A stretch of DNA of 8,796 nucleotides from an uncultured Lachnospiraceae bacterium (GTDB lineage Bacteria > Bacillota > Clostridia > Lachnospirales > Lachnospiraceae). This document shows, piece by piece, positions 1 through 7,052 of this stretch. Made by a program: the position numbers and the translations under genes. A model generated the notes under the pieces. The model saw nothing but the letters and a program-made list of their open reading frames with translations, searched no databases and had not been told where the DNA came from. How positions within the stretch are numbered: the first letter of the stretch is position 1; each line of letters starts with the position of its first letter. The DNA is taken from contig CAJTLD010000105.1 in assembly GCA_910577065.1 (NCBI GenBank), forward strand, positions 1 through 8,796. The letters are read 5' to 3'.

Positions 1-116
1 CGGTTGCGTCAGCAAACAGGCGCCTTACGGGGATACATTAGTGCCCCTTCATCCCGAAACACCGCCCCGGCTGCATACCCTGCCCTCTGTCTGACGTATA
101 CTTCCTCTCCCCCTCT

Positions 117-3100
117 TTACTTCGTCAACTCCCCCTCTATCAGATCCACCGACACCAGCGTAGAAACCCCCTTCTCCTGCATCGTTATCCCATACAACCG
201 ATCCGCCGACGCCATCGTCCCCCTCCTGTGCGTAATCACAATAAACTGCGTATCCCGCGTCAGCTTATGCAAATACCTTGCAAACCGCCCCACATTCGAA
301 TCGTCCAACGCCGCCTCAATCTCATCCAGCAGACAAAACGGCGAAGGCTTCAGATTCTGAATCGCAAACAGCAGTGAAATCGCCGTCAGCGACTTTTCCC
401 CACCGGAAAGCAAGACCATATTCTGCAGCTTCTTCCCCGGCGGCTGCGCAATAATGCGAATCCCGCACTCCAAAATATCCTCGCCTTCCACTAATTCTAA
501 CGTTCCCGTTCCGCCGCCGAATAATTCCTGAAACGCCTTATCAAACTCCCGCCGGATTTCGGCAAATTTCTCCGCAAACTGCTTTCGCATCCCGGTATCC
601 AGTTCCGCAATAATATCCACCAAAGCCGCTTCCGCTTCGATCAAATCATCATGCTGCCCCTTCAAAAAGCCGTAACGCTCCGAAACCTCCCTAAACTCCT
701 CAATCGCATTCACATTCACGTCCCCTAAGCCGCGGATTTCATCCTTAAGCTGCGAAACCATCTTTTTCAACGCCTGCAAATCATCGTAAGCGCTGTCCCA
801 GAGCTCTTTTGCGGCGTGGAACGTCAGTTCATACTCCTCCCACATATAATTTGCCTGCCGCTCTTTCGCTTCCTCCAGCTTTTCCTTCTGCCCGTTCAAA
901 CGCATAAGTTCCTTGTCCAGGCTGTGCATACGCCCGGAAATTTCCTCGCGTCTTGCAAAAAATCCCTTCTGCCGTTCCGCCATTTCCTTATTTTCGGCAA
1001 GCTTTTCCGCCAAAACCTGCTCCAAACGCTGCGTTTCCCCTTCATAAGCAGACAGCTTCTTTCGGATCTCTTCGATTTCTCCTTTTTTTCGTTCGGCGTC
1101 TTCCTTCGCCGCCTTTACTTCCGCGGCAAGCTCCGTTACCTGCAAATCGGATTTTTGCAGTTCCGCGGCCACACGCGCAATATTTTCCCTGGCAAATTCC
1201 GCCCTCTGTCCCAGGTTTGCTTCTTCCATACGGGCTTCGGTCAGAGTTTTCAGGATATCCCCCTCCAGCTGCGCCTGCTCCTTTAACGTCTCCTGGACGT
1301 TCCGGCTCTCGTCTGCAATCTGCGCTTCCCGCATTCCGGCCGCATCCAGCTCCTGTTCCGCCTTCTCCTTTTCCTGCCTTAACCCTGCAATCTGTTTTTC
1401 CAGGCCCGCTCGCTGTGCCTGCAGCTCGTTCCATTCGTCCGCGCCTTCCTCTTTTCGGGCCAAAAGCCGTTCGACTTCTGATTTTGCCGTGTGTTCGGAA
1501 AGGTATTTTTGCTGCAGTTCTTCTTTGATGCCGTCCAAATCTTCCGCTAAGAGCGCCTGCGCCGTTAAAATTTCATCCCTGCGGGCATTCCCTGCATGTA
1601 AGCGTTCTTTGAGCTTTGCCACCTGCGCGGTCAAATCCTCAATTTCCCGGTTTCTGCCCAAAAGGCCGCTGCTGTTTTGAAACGCGCCGCCCGTCATCGA
1701 TCCGCCCGGTCGCAGCGATTCCCCTTCTAAGGTGACAATCGACAGCGTGTAGCGGTATTTTCTGGCAAGGGCAATGGCGTTGTCAATCGTATCCACTACC
1801 ACCACCCGTCCCAAAAGCTGCGCCAAAACGCCGTCATAGCGGCTGTCGTTTTGGACTAGGGTATGGGCAAGCCCGATTACGCCCGCTTCCTGCAGCGCTT
1901 CCGGGTATTTTATGCCGCCCCTGCCTTTTACGGAAGTCAGCGGCAGAAACGTCGCACGCCCAAAACGGTTTTGCTTTAAGTAAGCAATCATCCGCTTGGC
2001 GGTCTGCTCGTCCTTCGTGACAATATTCTGGATGCTGCCGCCGAGCGCCGTCTCGATTGCCGTTTCGTATTTCTGTTCCACCTTAATCAAATCAGACACC
2101 ACGCCCAGAATACCCGGGTCTTTGTCTTTTTGTTCCATTACGCGGCGGATACTGTTTCCGTAACCGTCGTAGCGTTCGGCAATATTGCGCAGCGATTCCA
2201 GGCGGGACGCGGCCTTGTGGTATCCGGCCGTCTGTTCTGACAGCAGGCGGTTTATTTCGGAAAGCTTTTTGTCCCATTCAGCCTGCCTGTCCGATAACTG
2301 CCGCTCCTGCTGTTTCAGCCCCTCAATCAGGCCCTGTATTTCTTCTAGCTGATGTTGTTTCTCTTCCAGCAGAACAAACAACTCGGATTCTTCGCTTTTT
2401 CGCTCCAGCAGGCGTTTGTTTAGCTGGGCTTTCCTGATATTGGCCTGTTCCGTCAGGGTATCGAACTTCTGCTGCTTTGCCTGCAGTTCGGCTTTCTGGT
2501 TTAATATACCCAAAAGCTCCGCCTGGCCCTGTTCTATGCTTTCATTTACGCTTTTTTGGGACGCCTGCAAAGATTCCAGCCTGTGCTCCGCCTCTTTGCG
2601 CCGCGCCGTGATATGTAAAAGCTGTCCGGCAAGCGACGCTTCCTCTGCTTCATACGCTTTTTTCTGCGCTTCCTTTTCGGACTTGTCCGCGTCAAGTTCG
2701 GCTGCGCGGGCCTTAAAATGCGCGTCCGACTGCTCTGCCGCCTTTACCTGCTCAAACAGGACATTCCTGTCGCCTTCGAGCCTGCTTTTGGTAATCACGG
2801 CCTGGTTTAGCTGCTCCCGTACCGCTTCAATCTGCGTTTCCGCCTCTTCTAACGCGGCTTCTATCGTTTCGTACTGCTTTTTGATCCCATCGTGTTCCGC
2901 CGACGTTTCCTTCAGCTGCGCGTCCGCAATCCGGCAGTTTTCTTCCGTCTCCTTTAACTGCGTGTCAATCTGCCCGATTTCAAGCAAAAACGTATTGACG
3001 TCGTAGCGTTTGAGTTCTTCCTTTTTCTTAAGATAGATCTTTGCTTTTTCGGACTGCCGCTCCAGGGGGCCCATCTGGCGCTCGAGTTCGCTTATAATAT

Positions 3101-3677
3101 CGTTGATGCGCACCAGGTTGTCCCGTTCCGTTTCCAGCTTCTTCTGCGCAGTCGCCTTCCTGCGTTTGAATTTGACAATGCCCGCCGCCTCGTCGAACAG
3201 TTCCCGGCGTTCTTCGGGGCGCCCGTTTAAGATTTTTTCAATCTGGCCCTGGCCGATAATGGAATAGCCTTCCTTGCCGATCCCGGTGTCGTAAAACAGT
3301 TCGTGGACGTCCTTTAAACGGCATGCGCTTCCGTTTAAAAGGTACTCGCTTTCGCCGGAACGATACACCCGCCTTGCAACGGTCACTTCCTCATAGTCAA
3401 TGTCTAAGACATGATCCGAATTGTCCATTGTAATTGCCACATAAGCGTAACTTAGGGGCTTTCGGTTTTCGGTTCCGGAAAAAATAACGTCCTGCATACT
3501 CGAACCGCGCAGCTGCTTGGCGCTCTGTTCCCCCAATACCCAGCGCACGGCGTCCGATACGTTGCTCTTGCCGCTGCCGTTTGGGCCTACAATCCCGGTT
3601 ATCCCGTTGTGGAAATCCAAAACGATTTTGTTTGCAAAGGATTTAAACCCGTGCATCTCAATACATTTTAGGTACAT
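117..3677 (-). CDS. smc: Chromosome segregation/condensation ATPase SMC
   Basis: This is a full-length 1186-residue SMC protein, the usual size for bacterial Smc. The N-terminal ATPase half has Walker A GPNGSGKS at residues 31-38 and an R-loop region (GEQSAKQLRG, about 49-58). Long Glu/Lys/Gln-rich coiled coils flank a hinge at about 520-680 that ends in a Gly-rich GGSMTGGA segment. The C-terminal half has the ABC signature LSGGEKS (1090-1096), Walker B ending in D1118-E1119 and the D-loop ALDD. By family knowledge it dimerises through the hinge and works with ScpA and ScpB to compact and segregate the nucleoid by DNA loop extrusion. The ATG at 3677 lies inside the end of rnc (10-base overlap) behind a purine-rich AGGGGGG site, which suggests translational coupling. 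No frameshift or missing motif was seen. ftsY, a common downstream neighbour, does not begin within the remaining 116 bases. Confidence 0.98.
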   Translation of the reverse strand: MYLKCIEMHGFKSFANKIVLDFHNGITGIVGPNGSGKSNVSDAVRWVLGEQSAKQLRGSSMQDVIFSGTENRKPLSYAYVAITMDNSDHVLDIDYEEVTVARRVYRSGESEYLLNGSACRLKDVHELFYDTGIGKEGYSIIGQGQIEKILNGRPEERRELFDEAAGIVKFKRRKATAQKKLETERDNLVRINDIISELERQMGPLERQSEKAKIYLKKKEELKRYDVNTFLLEIGQIDTQLKETEENCRIADAQLKETSAEHDGIKKQYETIEAALEEAETQIEAVREQLNQAVITKSRLEGDRNVLFEQVKAAEQSDAHFKARAAELDADKSEKEAQKKAYEAEEASLAGQLLHITARRKEAEHRLESLQASQKSVNESIEQGQAELLGILNQKAELQAKQQKFDTLTEQANIRKAQLNKRLLERKSEESELFVLLEEKQHQLEEIQGLIEGLKQQERQLSDRQAEWDKKLSEINRLLSEQTAGYHKAASRLESLRNIAERYDGYGNSIRRVMEQKDKDPGILGVVSDLIKVEQKYETAIETALGGSIQNIVTKDEQTAKRMIAYLKQNRFGRATFLPLTSVKGRGGIKYPEALQEAGVIGLAHTLVQNDSRYDGVLAQLLGRVVVVDTIDNAIALARKYRYTLSIVTLEGESLRPGGSMTGGAFQNSSGLLGRNREIEDLTAQVAKLKERLHAGNARRDEILTAQALLAEDLDGIKEELQQKYLSEHTAKSEVERLLARKEEGADEWNELQAQRAGLEKQIAGLRQEKEKAEQELDAAGMREAQIADESRNVQETLKEQAQLEGDILKTLTEARMEEANLGQRAEFARENIARVAAELQKSDLQVTELAAEVKAAKEDAERKKGEIEEIRKKLSAYEGETQRLEQVLAEKLAENKEMAERQKGFFARREEISGRMHSLDKELMRLNGQKEKLEEAKERQANYMWEEYELTFHAAKELWDSAYDDLQALKKMVSQLKDEIRGLGDVNVNAIEEFREVSERYGFLKGQHDDLIEAEAALVDIIAELDTGMRKQFAEKFAEIRREFDKAFQELFGGGTGTLELVEGEDILECGIRIIAQPPGKKLQNMVLLSGGEKSLTAISLLFAIQNLKPSPFCLLDEIEAALDDSNVGRFARYLHKLTRDTQFIVITHRRGTMASADRLYGITMQEKGVSTLVSVDLIEGELTK

Positions 3678-4393
3678 GATCCCCCCTGCCCGGGTACCAG
3701 TTCTTTCAGCCTTTCAGAATCCAGTTTTAAAAGCGCCTGGTACGCAGCTTCCTGCTCCGCAGATTTTTTGGTGTGGCCAGAGCCTATCCCAATCACTTCC
3801 CCTGCAATCCTTGCTTCCACGGTAAAACTCTTGTCGTGATCCGGCCCTGCTTCTTTTAGCACGTTATACTTTAAATTCCCGTTATAATCACTCTGGACAA
3901 GCTCCTGTAAGATAGTCTTGCTATCATAAAAGAGCTTTTTGTGTTCAATATCCGTCAGCACATATTTCAGGATAAACTCTTTTGCATTAGTAAGACCACC
4001 ATCTAAAAAAATTGCGCCTATCAGGGCTTCTAAAGCGTCCGATAAAATCGATTTACGCTTCCGCCCGCCTGTCCTGTCTTCTCCCCTGCCAAGCAGCATA
4101 AATTTCCCCAAATTAATCTGCGGCGCGCAGGCCGCTAACGTCGGCTCACAAACCAAACTTGCGCGGAACTTCGTCAAATCCCCCTCCGAAAGTTCCGGAT
4201 AGTGCAAAAACAGAAATTCGCTGGTTACCACCTCGAGCACCGCGTCCCCCAAAAACTCCAGCCGTTCATTGTCCAGATGCTTTTTGATATGTTTTTCATT
4301 GGCATAAGAACTGTGCGTTAAGGCCTGCTTTAGTATCTGCGGATCTTGAAACTGATATCCGATAATTTCCTGAAATTCTTCCTGTTTGTTCAT
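3668..4393 (-). CDS. rnc: Ribonuclease III
   Basis: This encodes a 241-residue double-stranded-RNA endonuclease, of usual family length. The catalytic domain (about 5-150) contains the signature NERLEFLGDAVL (42-53). By alignment with known RNase III, E46, D50, D119 and E122 are the metal-binding residues. A double-stranded-RNA-binding domain covers about 157-225, ending in the typical KKSAEQEAA stretch. The role is processing of rRNA precursors and other duplex RNAs in the cytoplasm. An ATG at 4393 is chosen because AGAGGAGG (4401-4408) sits 7 bases before it. The ATG two codons earlier (4399) is only 1 base from that site, and the further in-frame extension to 4489 has no family similarity and runs toward the acpP terminator. 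The 3' end overlaps smc by 10 bases. It lies downstream of plsX-acpP but beyond a strong hairpin, so expression may depend on read-through. Confidence 0.97.
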   Translation of the reverse strand: MNKQEEFQEIIGYQFQDPQILKQALTHSSYANEKHIKKHLDNERLEFLGDAVLEVVTSEFLFLHYPELSEGDLTKFRASLVCEPTLAACAPQINLGKFMLLGRGEDRTGGRKRKSILSDALEALIGAIFLDGGLTNAKEFILKYVLTDIEHKKLFYDSKTILQELVQSDYNGNLKYNVLKEAGPDHDKSFTVEARIAGEVIGIGSGHTKKSAEQEAAYQALLKLDSERLKELVPGQGGSCT

Positions 4394-4400
4394 AATCATT

Positions 4401-4408
4401 CCTCCTCT
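4401..4408 (-). promoter_or_regulatory. Ribosome binding site deciding the rnc start
   Basis: On the minus strand AGAGGAGG precedes two in-frame ATGs. Spacing is 7 bases to the ATG at 4393 and only 1 base to the ATG at 4399. Normal spacing favours 4393, giving a protein starting MNKQEEF. Confidence 0.8.
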
Positions 4409-4496
4409 TGTTTTGAATATCACTGCGCGCGCATAAAAAGTTTGCCCTGCCAAATACTTTTGCGCTTCACAGCAACACGGTCTTTCCATATGAAAT

Positions 4497-4538
4497 AAAA
4501 AATAGACAAAGCCCTCCGTCGGGCCTTATCTATTTTTT
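4497..4538 (-). terminator. Strong rho-independent terminator after acpP
   Basis: The 42-base inverted repeat begins 14 bases after the acpP stop. On the minus strand the arms are AAAAAATAGATAAGGCCC and GGGCTTTGTCTATTTTTT around the 6-base loop GACGGA. This gives an 18-pair stem allowing two G-T wobbles, with the U-run forming the outer end of the 3' arm. The A and T tracts are symmetric, so it could also act on plus-strand transcripts. It should limit plsX-acpP transcription into rnc-smc. A long duplex directly before the RNase III gene could alternatively be an RNase III substrate. Confidence 0.85.
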
Positions 4539-4552
4539 CATTATGGGGATTG

Positions 4553-4783
4553 TCAGTTCAAAGCCGCCCGTATCCGTTCGGCTGCGTCTGCAACCGTTAC
4601 GATTTTTTCGGCTTCTTCATTTGGAATTTCAATGTCAAATTCTTCTTCGATCCCCATGATAATCTGGAATACGTCCAGAGAATCCGCTCCAAGGTCGTCT
4701 ACAAACGTAGTTTCCAGCGTAATCTCATCCGCGTCCACATTCAGCACCTCTGCAATAATCTGTTTTAGTTTTTCAAGTTCCAT
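4553..4783 (-). CDS. acpP: Acyl carrier protein
   Basis: This is a 76-residue acidic protein matching the usual length of fatty-acid-synthesis ACP. The phosphopantetheine attachment motif GADSLD is at residues 32-37, so S35 should receive the 4'-phosphopantetheine arm from holo-ACP synthase. The surrounding acidic helix (DSLDVFQIIMGIEEEFDIEIP) is typical of the face that docks partner enzymes. It carries growing acyl chains for type II fatty acid synthesis and donates them to PlsX in the cytoplasm. The gene starts 14 bases after the plsX stop with a GAAAGGAAG site just upstream of the ATG, so the two are almost certainly co-transcribed. A strong terminator follows its stop. Its position beside plsX supports the lipid-synthesis ACP rather than a polyketide or teichoic-acid carrier. 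Confidence 0.97.
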   Translation of the reverse strand: MELEKLKQIIAEVLNVDADEITLETTFVDDLGADSLDVFQIIMGIEEEFDIEIPNEEAEKIVTVADAAERIRAALN

Positions 4784-4797
4784 AACATGCTTCCTTT

Positions 4798-5820
4798 CTA
4801 CTCATCCCCTCCGGTCGAGTCCGTAATATTCTTTTTTATTTTACCATTGATGTCCTGCTCTTTAAAAGCTACGCACTGGATAATGGAATTTTTTACTTCA
4901 CTGGCCTTTGAACTGCCGTGCGTTTTGACAACCAGGCCGTTTAATCCCAGCAGCGGCGCGCCTCCGTAAGCTGACGCATCAAATGATTTCAAGGTTTTCT
5001 TCAACGCCGGCTTGATAAGCAGCGCGCCGATCTTACTGCGCAGGTTACTCGTCATGCCTTTTTTTACGACGCTTAAAAACGTACTGCCGACGCCTTCATA
5101 CAGCTTTAAAATGACGTTTCCGGTAAATGCCTCGCACACAATTACATCCGCGGCTCCGTGAGGAATTTCCCTCGCTTCTATGCTGCCGGTAAAATGTATG
5201 CCCTTACACTCCTTTAACAGCGGAAACGTTTCCTTTACCAGGGCGTTGCCTTTCTCCTCTTCCGCCCCGATATTGACAATTGCAACTTTAGGATTTTTAA
5301 TCCCTATAACGTGTTCCATATAAACGGAACCCATCTTGGCGAACTGCACCAGATGCGACGGCCTTGCGTCTACATTTGCGCCGCAGTCGATTAACAGGGA
5401 TACGCCTTGCTCCGTCGGAATCAAGGGAGCCAGAGGAGGGCGTTCTATGCCTTTGATCCTGCCGACGATAACCTGCCCGCCTACCAGGATTGCGCCGGAA
5501 CTGCCTGCGGAAACAAACGCGTCCGCTTCCTTTTGTTTCACCATATTCAGCCCTATGACGATTGATGACTTCTTTTTCTTGCGGATTGCCAGTACCGGGG
5601 GTTCTGCCGTTTCAATCACTTCTTCCGCATGGATCACGGTAATCTGTCCGGAAGGATAATTGCATTTGCCCAACTCATGTTCTATCGCATCCTTTTGGCC
5701 GACCAAAAAAACATGAATGTCTTTTCGCTCTTTTACGGCTTCCACGGCGCCTTTTACAATCTCCTGCGGCGCGTTGTCGCCTCCCATAGCGTCTACGGCT
5801 ATTTTGATCGTATCCTGCAT
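4798..5820 (-). CDS. plsX: Phosphate acyltransferase PlsX
   Basis: This 340-residue protein converts acyl-ACP plus phosphate to acyl-phosphate, which PlsY then uses to acylate glycerol-3-phosphate in phospholipid synthesis. The protein is a peripheral membrane enzyme in the family. Characteristic stretches are IAVDAMGGDNAP (7-18), AFVSAGSSGAIL (101-112), the ERPPLAP segment (126-132), and DASAYGGAPLLGLNGLVVK (281-299). Length fits the family (about 330-345). The ATG at 5820 has an AAGGAGG site 7 bases upstream. acpP follows after 14 bases. A good sigma-A-like promoter lies 55-80 bases upstream. The usual upstream partners in many Bacillota, a YceD/DUF177 gene and rpmF (ribosomal protein L32), are absent; pheA lies upstream instead. 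No FapR-like operator was recognised. Confidence 0.97.
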   Translation of the reverse strand: MQDTIKIAVDAMGGDNAPQEIVKGAVEAVKERKDIHVFLVGQKDAIEHELGKCNYPSGQITVIHAEEVIETAEPPVLAIRKKKKSSIVIGLNMVKQKEADAFVSAGSSGAILVGGQVIVGRIKGIERPPLAPLIPTEQGVSLLIDCGANVDARPSHLVQFAKMGSVYMEHVIGIKNPKVAIVNIGAEEEKGNALVKETFPLLKECKGIHFTGSIEAREIPHGAADVIVCEAFTGNVILKLYEGVGSTFLSVVKKGMTSNLRSKIGALLIKPALKKTLKSFDASAYGGAPLLGLNGLVVKTHGSSKASEVKNSIIQCVAFKEQDINGKIKKNITDSTGGDE

Positions 5821-5874
5821 AATATGTCCTCCTTGTATGCCTGTAACCGCCCTGAACCGTCGGGCTTATTTAGA

Positions 5875-5903
5875 AATATACTATAAGTCTTTGGAGAAAT
5901 CAA
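5875..5903 (-). promoter_or_regulatory. Sigma-A-type promoter for plsX-acpP
   Basis: On the minus strand the -35 TTGATT (5898-5903) and -10 TATATT (5875-5880) are separated by exactly 17 bases in the gap between pheA and plsX. Predicted transcription start is near 5868, leaving a leader of about 48 bases before the plsX ATG. This would let plsX-acpP be transcribed independently of pheA. Confidence 0.7.
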
Positions 5904-5927
5904 GCATTTTGGGACTGTGAAGCATAT

Positions 5928-6911
5928 TTAATAATTCCCCAAAATCCGAAGGTTTACCGTCACGCCCCAAAGAGCCTGCAAGGCGTTCTGCACCGCCCCG
6001 TCTGCCAAGTTTCCGTCTATATCGATAAAAAACCGGTATTCCCACGTCCTGCCCTGTATGGGCCTTGATTCTATTTTGTTCATATTTAAATTATTGTAAA
6101 TCAGATGAGAAAGCGTGTGGTACAAAGAACCGCTTACATGCGGAATTTCAAAACAGACGCTTATTTTTTTCGCATCCTTACGGAACACCTTTTGTTTTGC
6201 AACAACGATAAACCGGGTCGAATTGGAAGAATGATTCTGGATTCCCTCCGCAAGTATATTCAGCCCGTAAATCTCCGCCGTTATTTTTCCTGCAATCGCA
6301 GCCTGGGTCCTTTTTCCCTCTTTTTGCACCTTCATGGCGGAAACCGCCGTATTCTCTGCACTGTGCTTTTCCCAGCCCGTATGTGCGTCCAGATACTTTG
6401 AACACTGCATCAGCGCCTGAGGATGCGAGTATACATCCGTAATATCGGAAAGTTTTGCGCCCGGAACCCCCATCAGGCAATGATTGGCGCGTATAATCTG
6501 TTCCCCGATAATACAGTTGTCATATTCCGCCAGCAAATCAAAATTTTCCGATACAATCCCGGTAGACGAATTTTCAATCGGAAGCACCGCGCAGGCGGCT
6601 TCTCCTCCGGCAATCGCTTCCATGGCGTCCCTCCAGGTCTCCACATGATAACTCTTTGTGTCCTTCCCGAAAAACGCAAGCAAGGCCTGCTGGCTATATG
6701 CGCCGTCTACTCCCTGAAATATAATTTTCCCGTTTCCAAACTCAAAGCGTTCCGTCTGCGTAAAGCCAAACATCTTCTTCTCCGTCAAATGACGGATGTT
6801 TACTTCTTCTCTGGTAAGCTGCATGCGCTTTTGGTACAGCTGGGCAATCTGTCCGTCAATTTCTATCATTTCCTTCCGGATCTCCGGCAATCCTCTCATC
6901 GTTTCCTTCAT
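5928..6911 (-). CDS. pheA: Prephenate dehydratase with shortened N-terminal chorismate mutase region
   Basis: A 327-residue protein that decarboxylates and dehydrates prephenate to phenylpyruvate in phenylalanine synthesis. The dehydratase domain spans about 63-237, with GVDGAYSQQA (67-76), PIENSSTG (111-118) and the catalytic TRF motif (232-234). A C-terminal ACT domain (about 248-325) contains GSLY (261-264) and the phenylalanine-binding ESRP (281-284), implying feedback inhibition. Residues 8-46 resemble only the first helix of an AroQ chorismate mutase. R12 and R29 match E. coli R11 and R28, and R40 sits at the K39 position. The second and third helices appear missing, so mutase activity is doubtful. 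The start is uncertain: ATG 6911 overlaps the stop of a short leader ORF, ATG 6899 has AAGGA 4 bases before it, and an upstream GTG at 7046 lacks a ribosome site and crosses the promoter region. Confidence 0.93.
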   Translation of the reverse strand: MKETMRGLPEIRKEMIEIDGQIAQLYQKRMQLTREEVNIRHLTEKKMFGFTQTERFEFGNGKIIFQGVDGAYSQQALLAFFGKDTKSYHVETWRDAMEAIAGGEAACAVLPIENSSTGIVSENFDLLAEYDNCIIGEQIIRANHCLMGVPGAKLSDITDVYSHPQALMQCSKYLDAHTGWEKHSAENTAVSAMKVQKEGKRTQAAIAGKITAEIYGLNILAEGIQNHSSNSTRFIVVAKQKVFRKDAKKISVCFEIPHVSGSLYHTLSHLIYNNLNMNKIESRPIQGRTWEYRFFIDIDGNLADGAVQNALQALWGVTVNLRILGNY

Positions 6912-6940
6912 CTCCCTGCGTTTCCTTTTGTCCCTATCAT
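6908..6940 (-). CDS. Possible 10-codon leader ORF coupled to pheA
   Basis: On the minus strand a perfect AGGAGG (6949-6954) sits 8 bases before an ATG at 6940 that opens a 10-residue frame, MIGTKGNAGR. Its TGA stop (6910-6908) overlaps the pheA ATG (6911-6909) as ATGA. This is the best ribosome binding site in the pheA leader, while ATG 6911 itself has only GGGAG immediately adjacent. Translation of the leader followed by re-initiation at pheA is therefore plausible. The peptide has no phenylalanine, so it is not a classic Phe attenuator peptide. It is a sequence-based inference; such a short frame could occur by chance. Confidence 0.4.
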   Translation of the reverse strand: MIGTKGNAGR

Positions 6941-6984
6941 ATAACAATCCTCCTAAAACCGCAAGCGGCAACAAAAAGATACCC

Positions 6985-7013
6985 TTGCAACTTCCCTGCG
7001 GAAAAGTTATAAT
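6985..7013 (+). promoter_or_regulatory. Sigma-A-type promoter for the DUF5050 gene
   Basis: TTGCAA (6985-6990) and a perfect TATAAT (7008-7013) are 17 bases apart on the plus strand. The predicted start is near 7020, giving a leader of about 33 bases that includes AGGAGG (7038-7043), 9 bases before the ATG at 7053. Confidence 0.75.
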
Positions 7014-7034
7014 AATCTTATCAGAAAATGTCAA
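7006..7034 (-). promoter_or_regulatory. Sigma-A-type promoter for pheA
   Basis: On the minus strand TTGACA (7029-7034, a perfect -35) and TATAAC (7006-7011) are 17 bases apart. The predicted start is near 6999, giving a leader of about 88 bases before ATG 6911 that contains the small leader ORF and a short CCG-CTTG-CGG hairpin (about 6963-6972). The -10 overlaps the -10 of the divergent DUF5050 gene. Confidence 0.75.
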
Positions 7035-7052
7035 AACAGGAGGCACCCATAC

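Noticed and set aside
4..360. Plus-strand open frame running across the end of smc
   Set aside because: It overlaps more than 200 bases of smc in antisense, has no recognisable domain and no ribosome site.
816..1528. Long plus-strand open frames antisense to smc, and similar ones at 2416-3006 and 1489-1680
   Set aside because: They mirror the codon pattern of the smc coiled coil, have Ser/Phe/Pro/Cys-rich low-complexity products, and lack ribosome sites. smc is unambiguous on the other strand.
4394..4489. N-terminal extension of RNase III from the ATG at 4489
   Set aside because: The extension (MERPCCCEAQ...) has no family similarity, and the AGAGGAGG site points to the ATG at 4393.
4409..4496. 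Promoter for rnc-smc in the acpP-rnc gap
   Set aside because: Only a weak TGATATTCA extended -10-like string was seen, without a suitable -35 at proper spacing. Not strong enough to report.
5821..5927. FapR or FabT operator at the plsX promoter
   Set aside because: No TTAGTACC-type palindrome and no convincing TTTGA-TCAAA palindrome. Only partial symmetry near the -35.
6912..6999. T-box or Phe-codon attenuator in the pheA leader
   Set aside because: No T-box-like sequence, no terminator hairpin with U-run, and no run of Phe codons. Only a small CCG-CTTG-CGG hairpin is present.
6912..7046. N-terminal extension of PheA from the GTG at 7046
   Set aside because: There is no Shine-Dalgarno before the GTG. 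The extension crosses both divergent promoters and encodes residues unlike any PheA N terminus. The predicted pheA transcript starts downstream of it.
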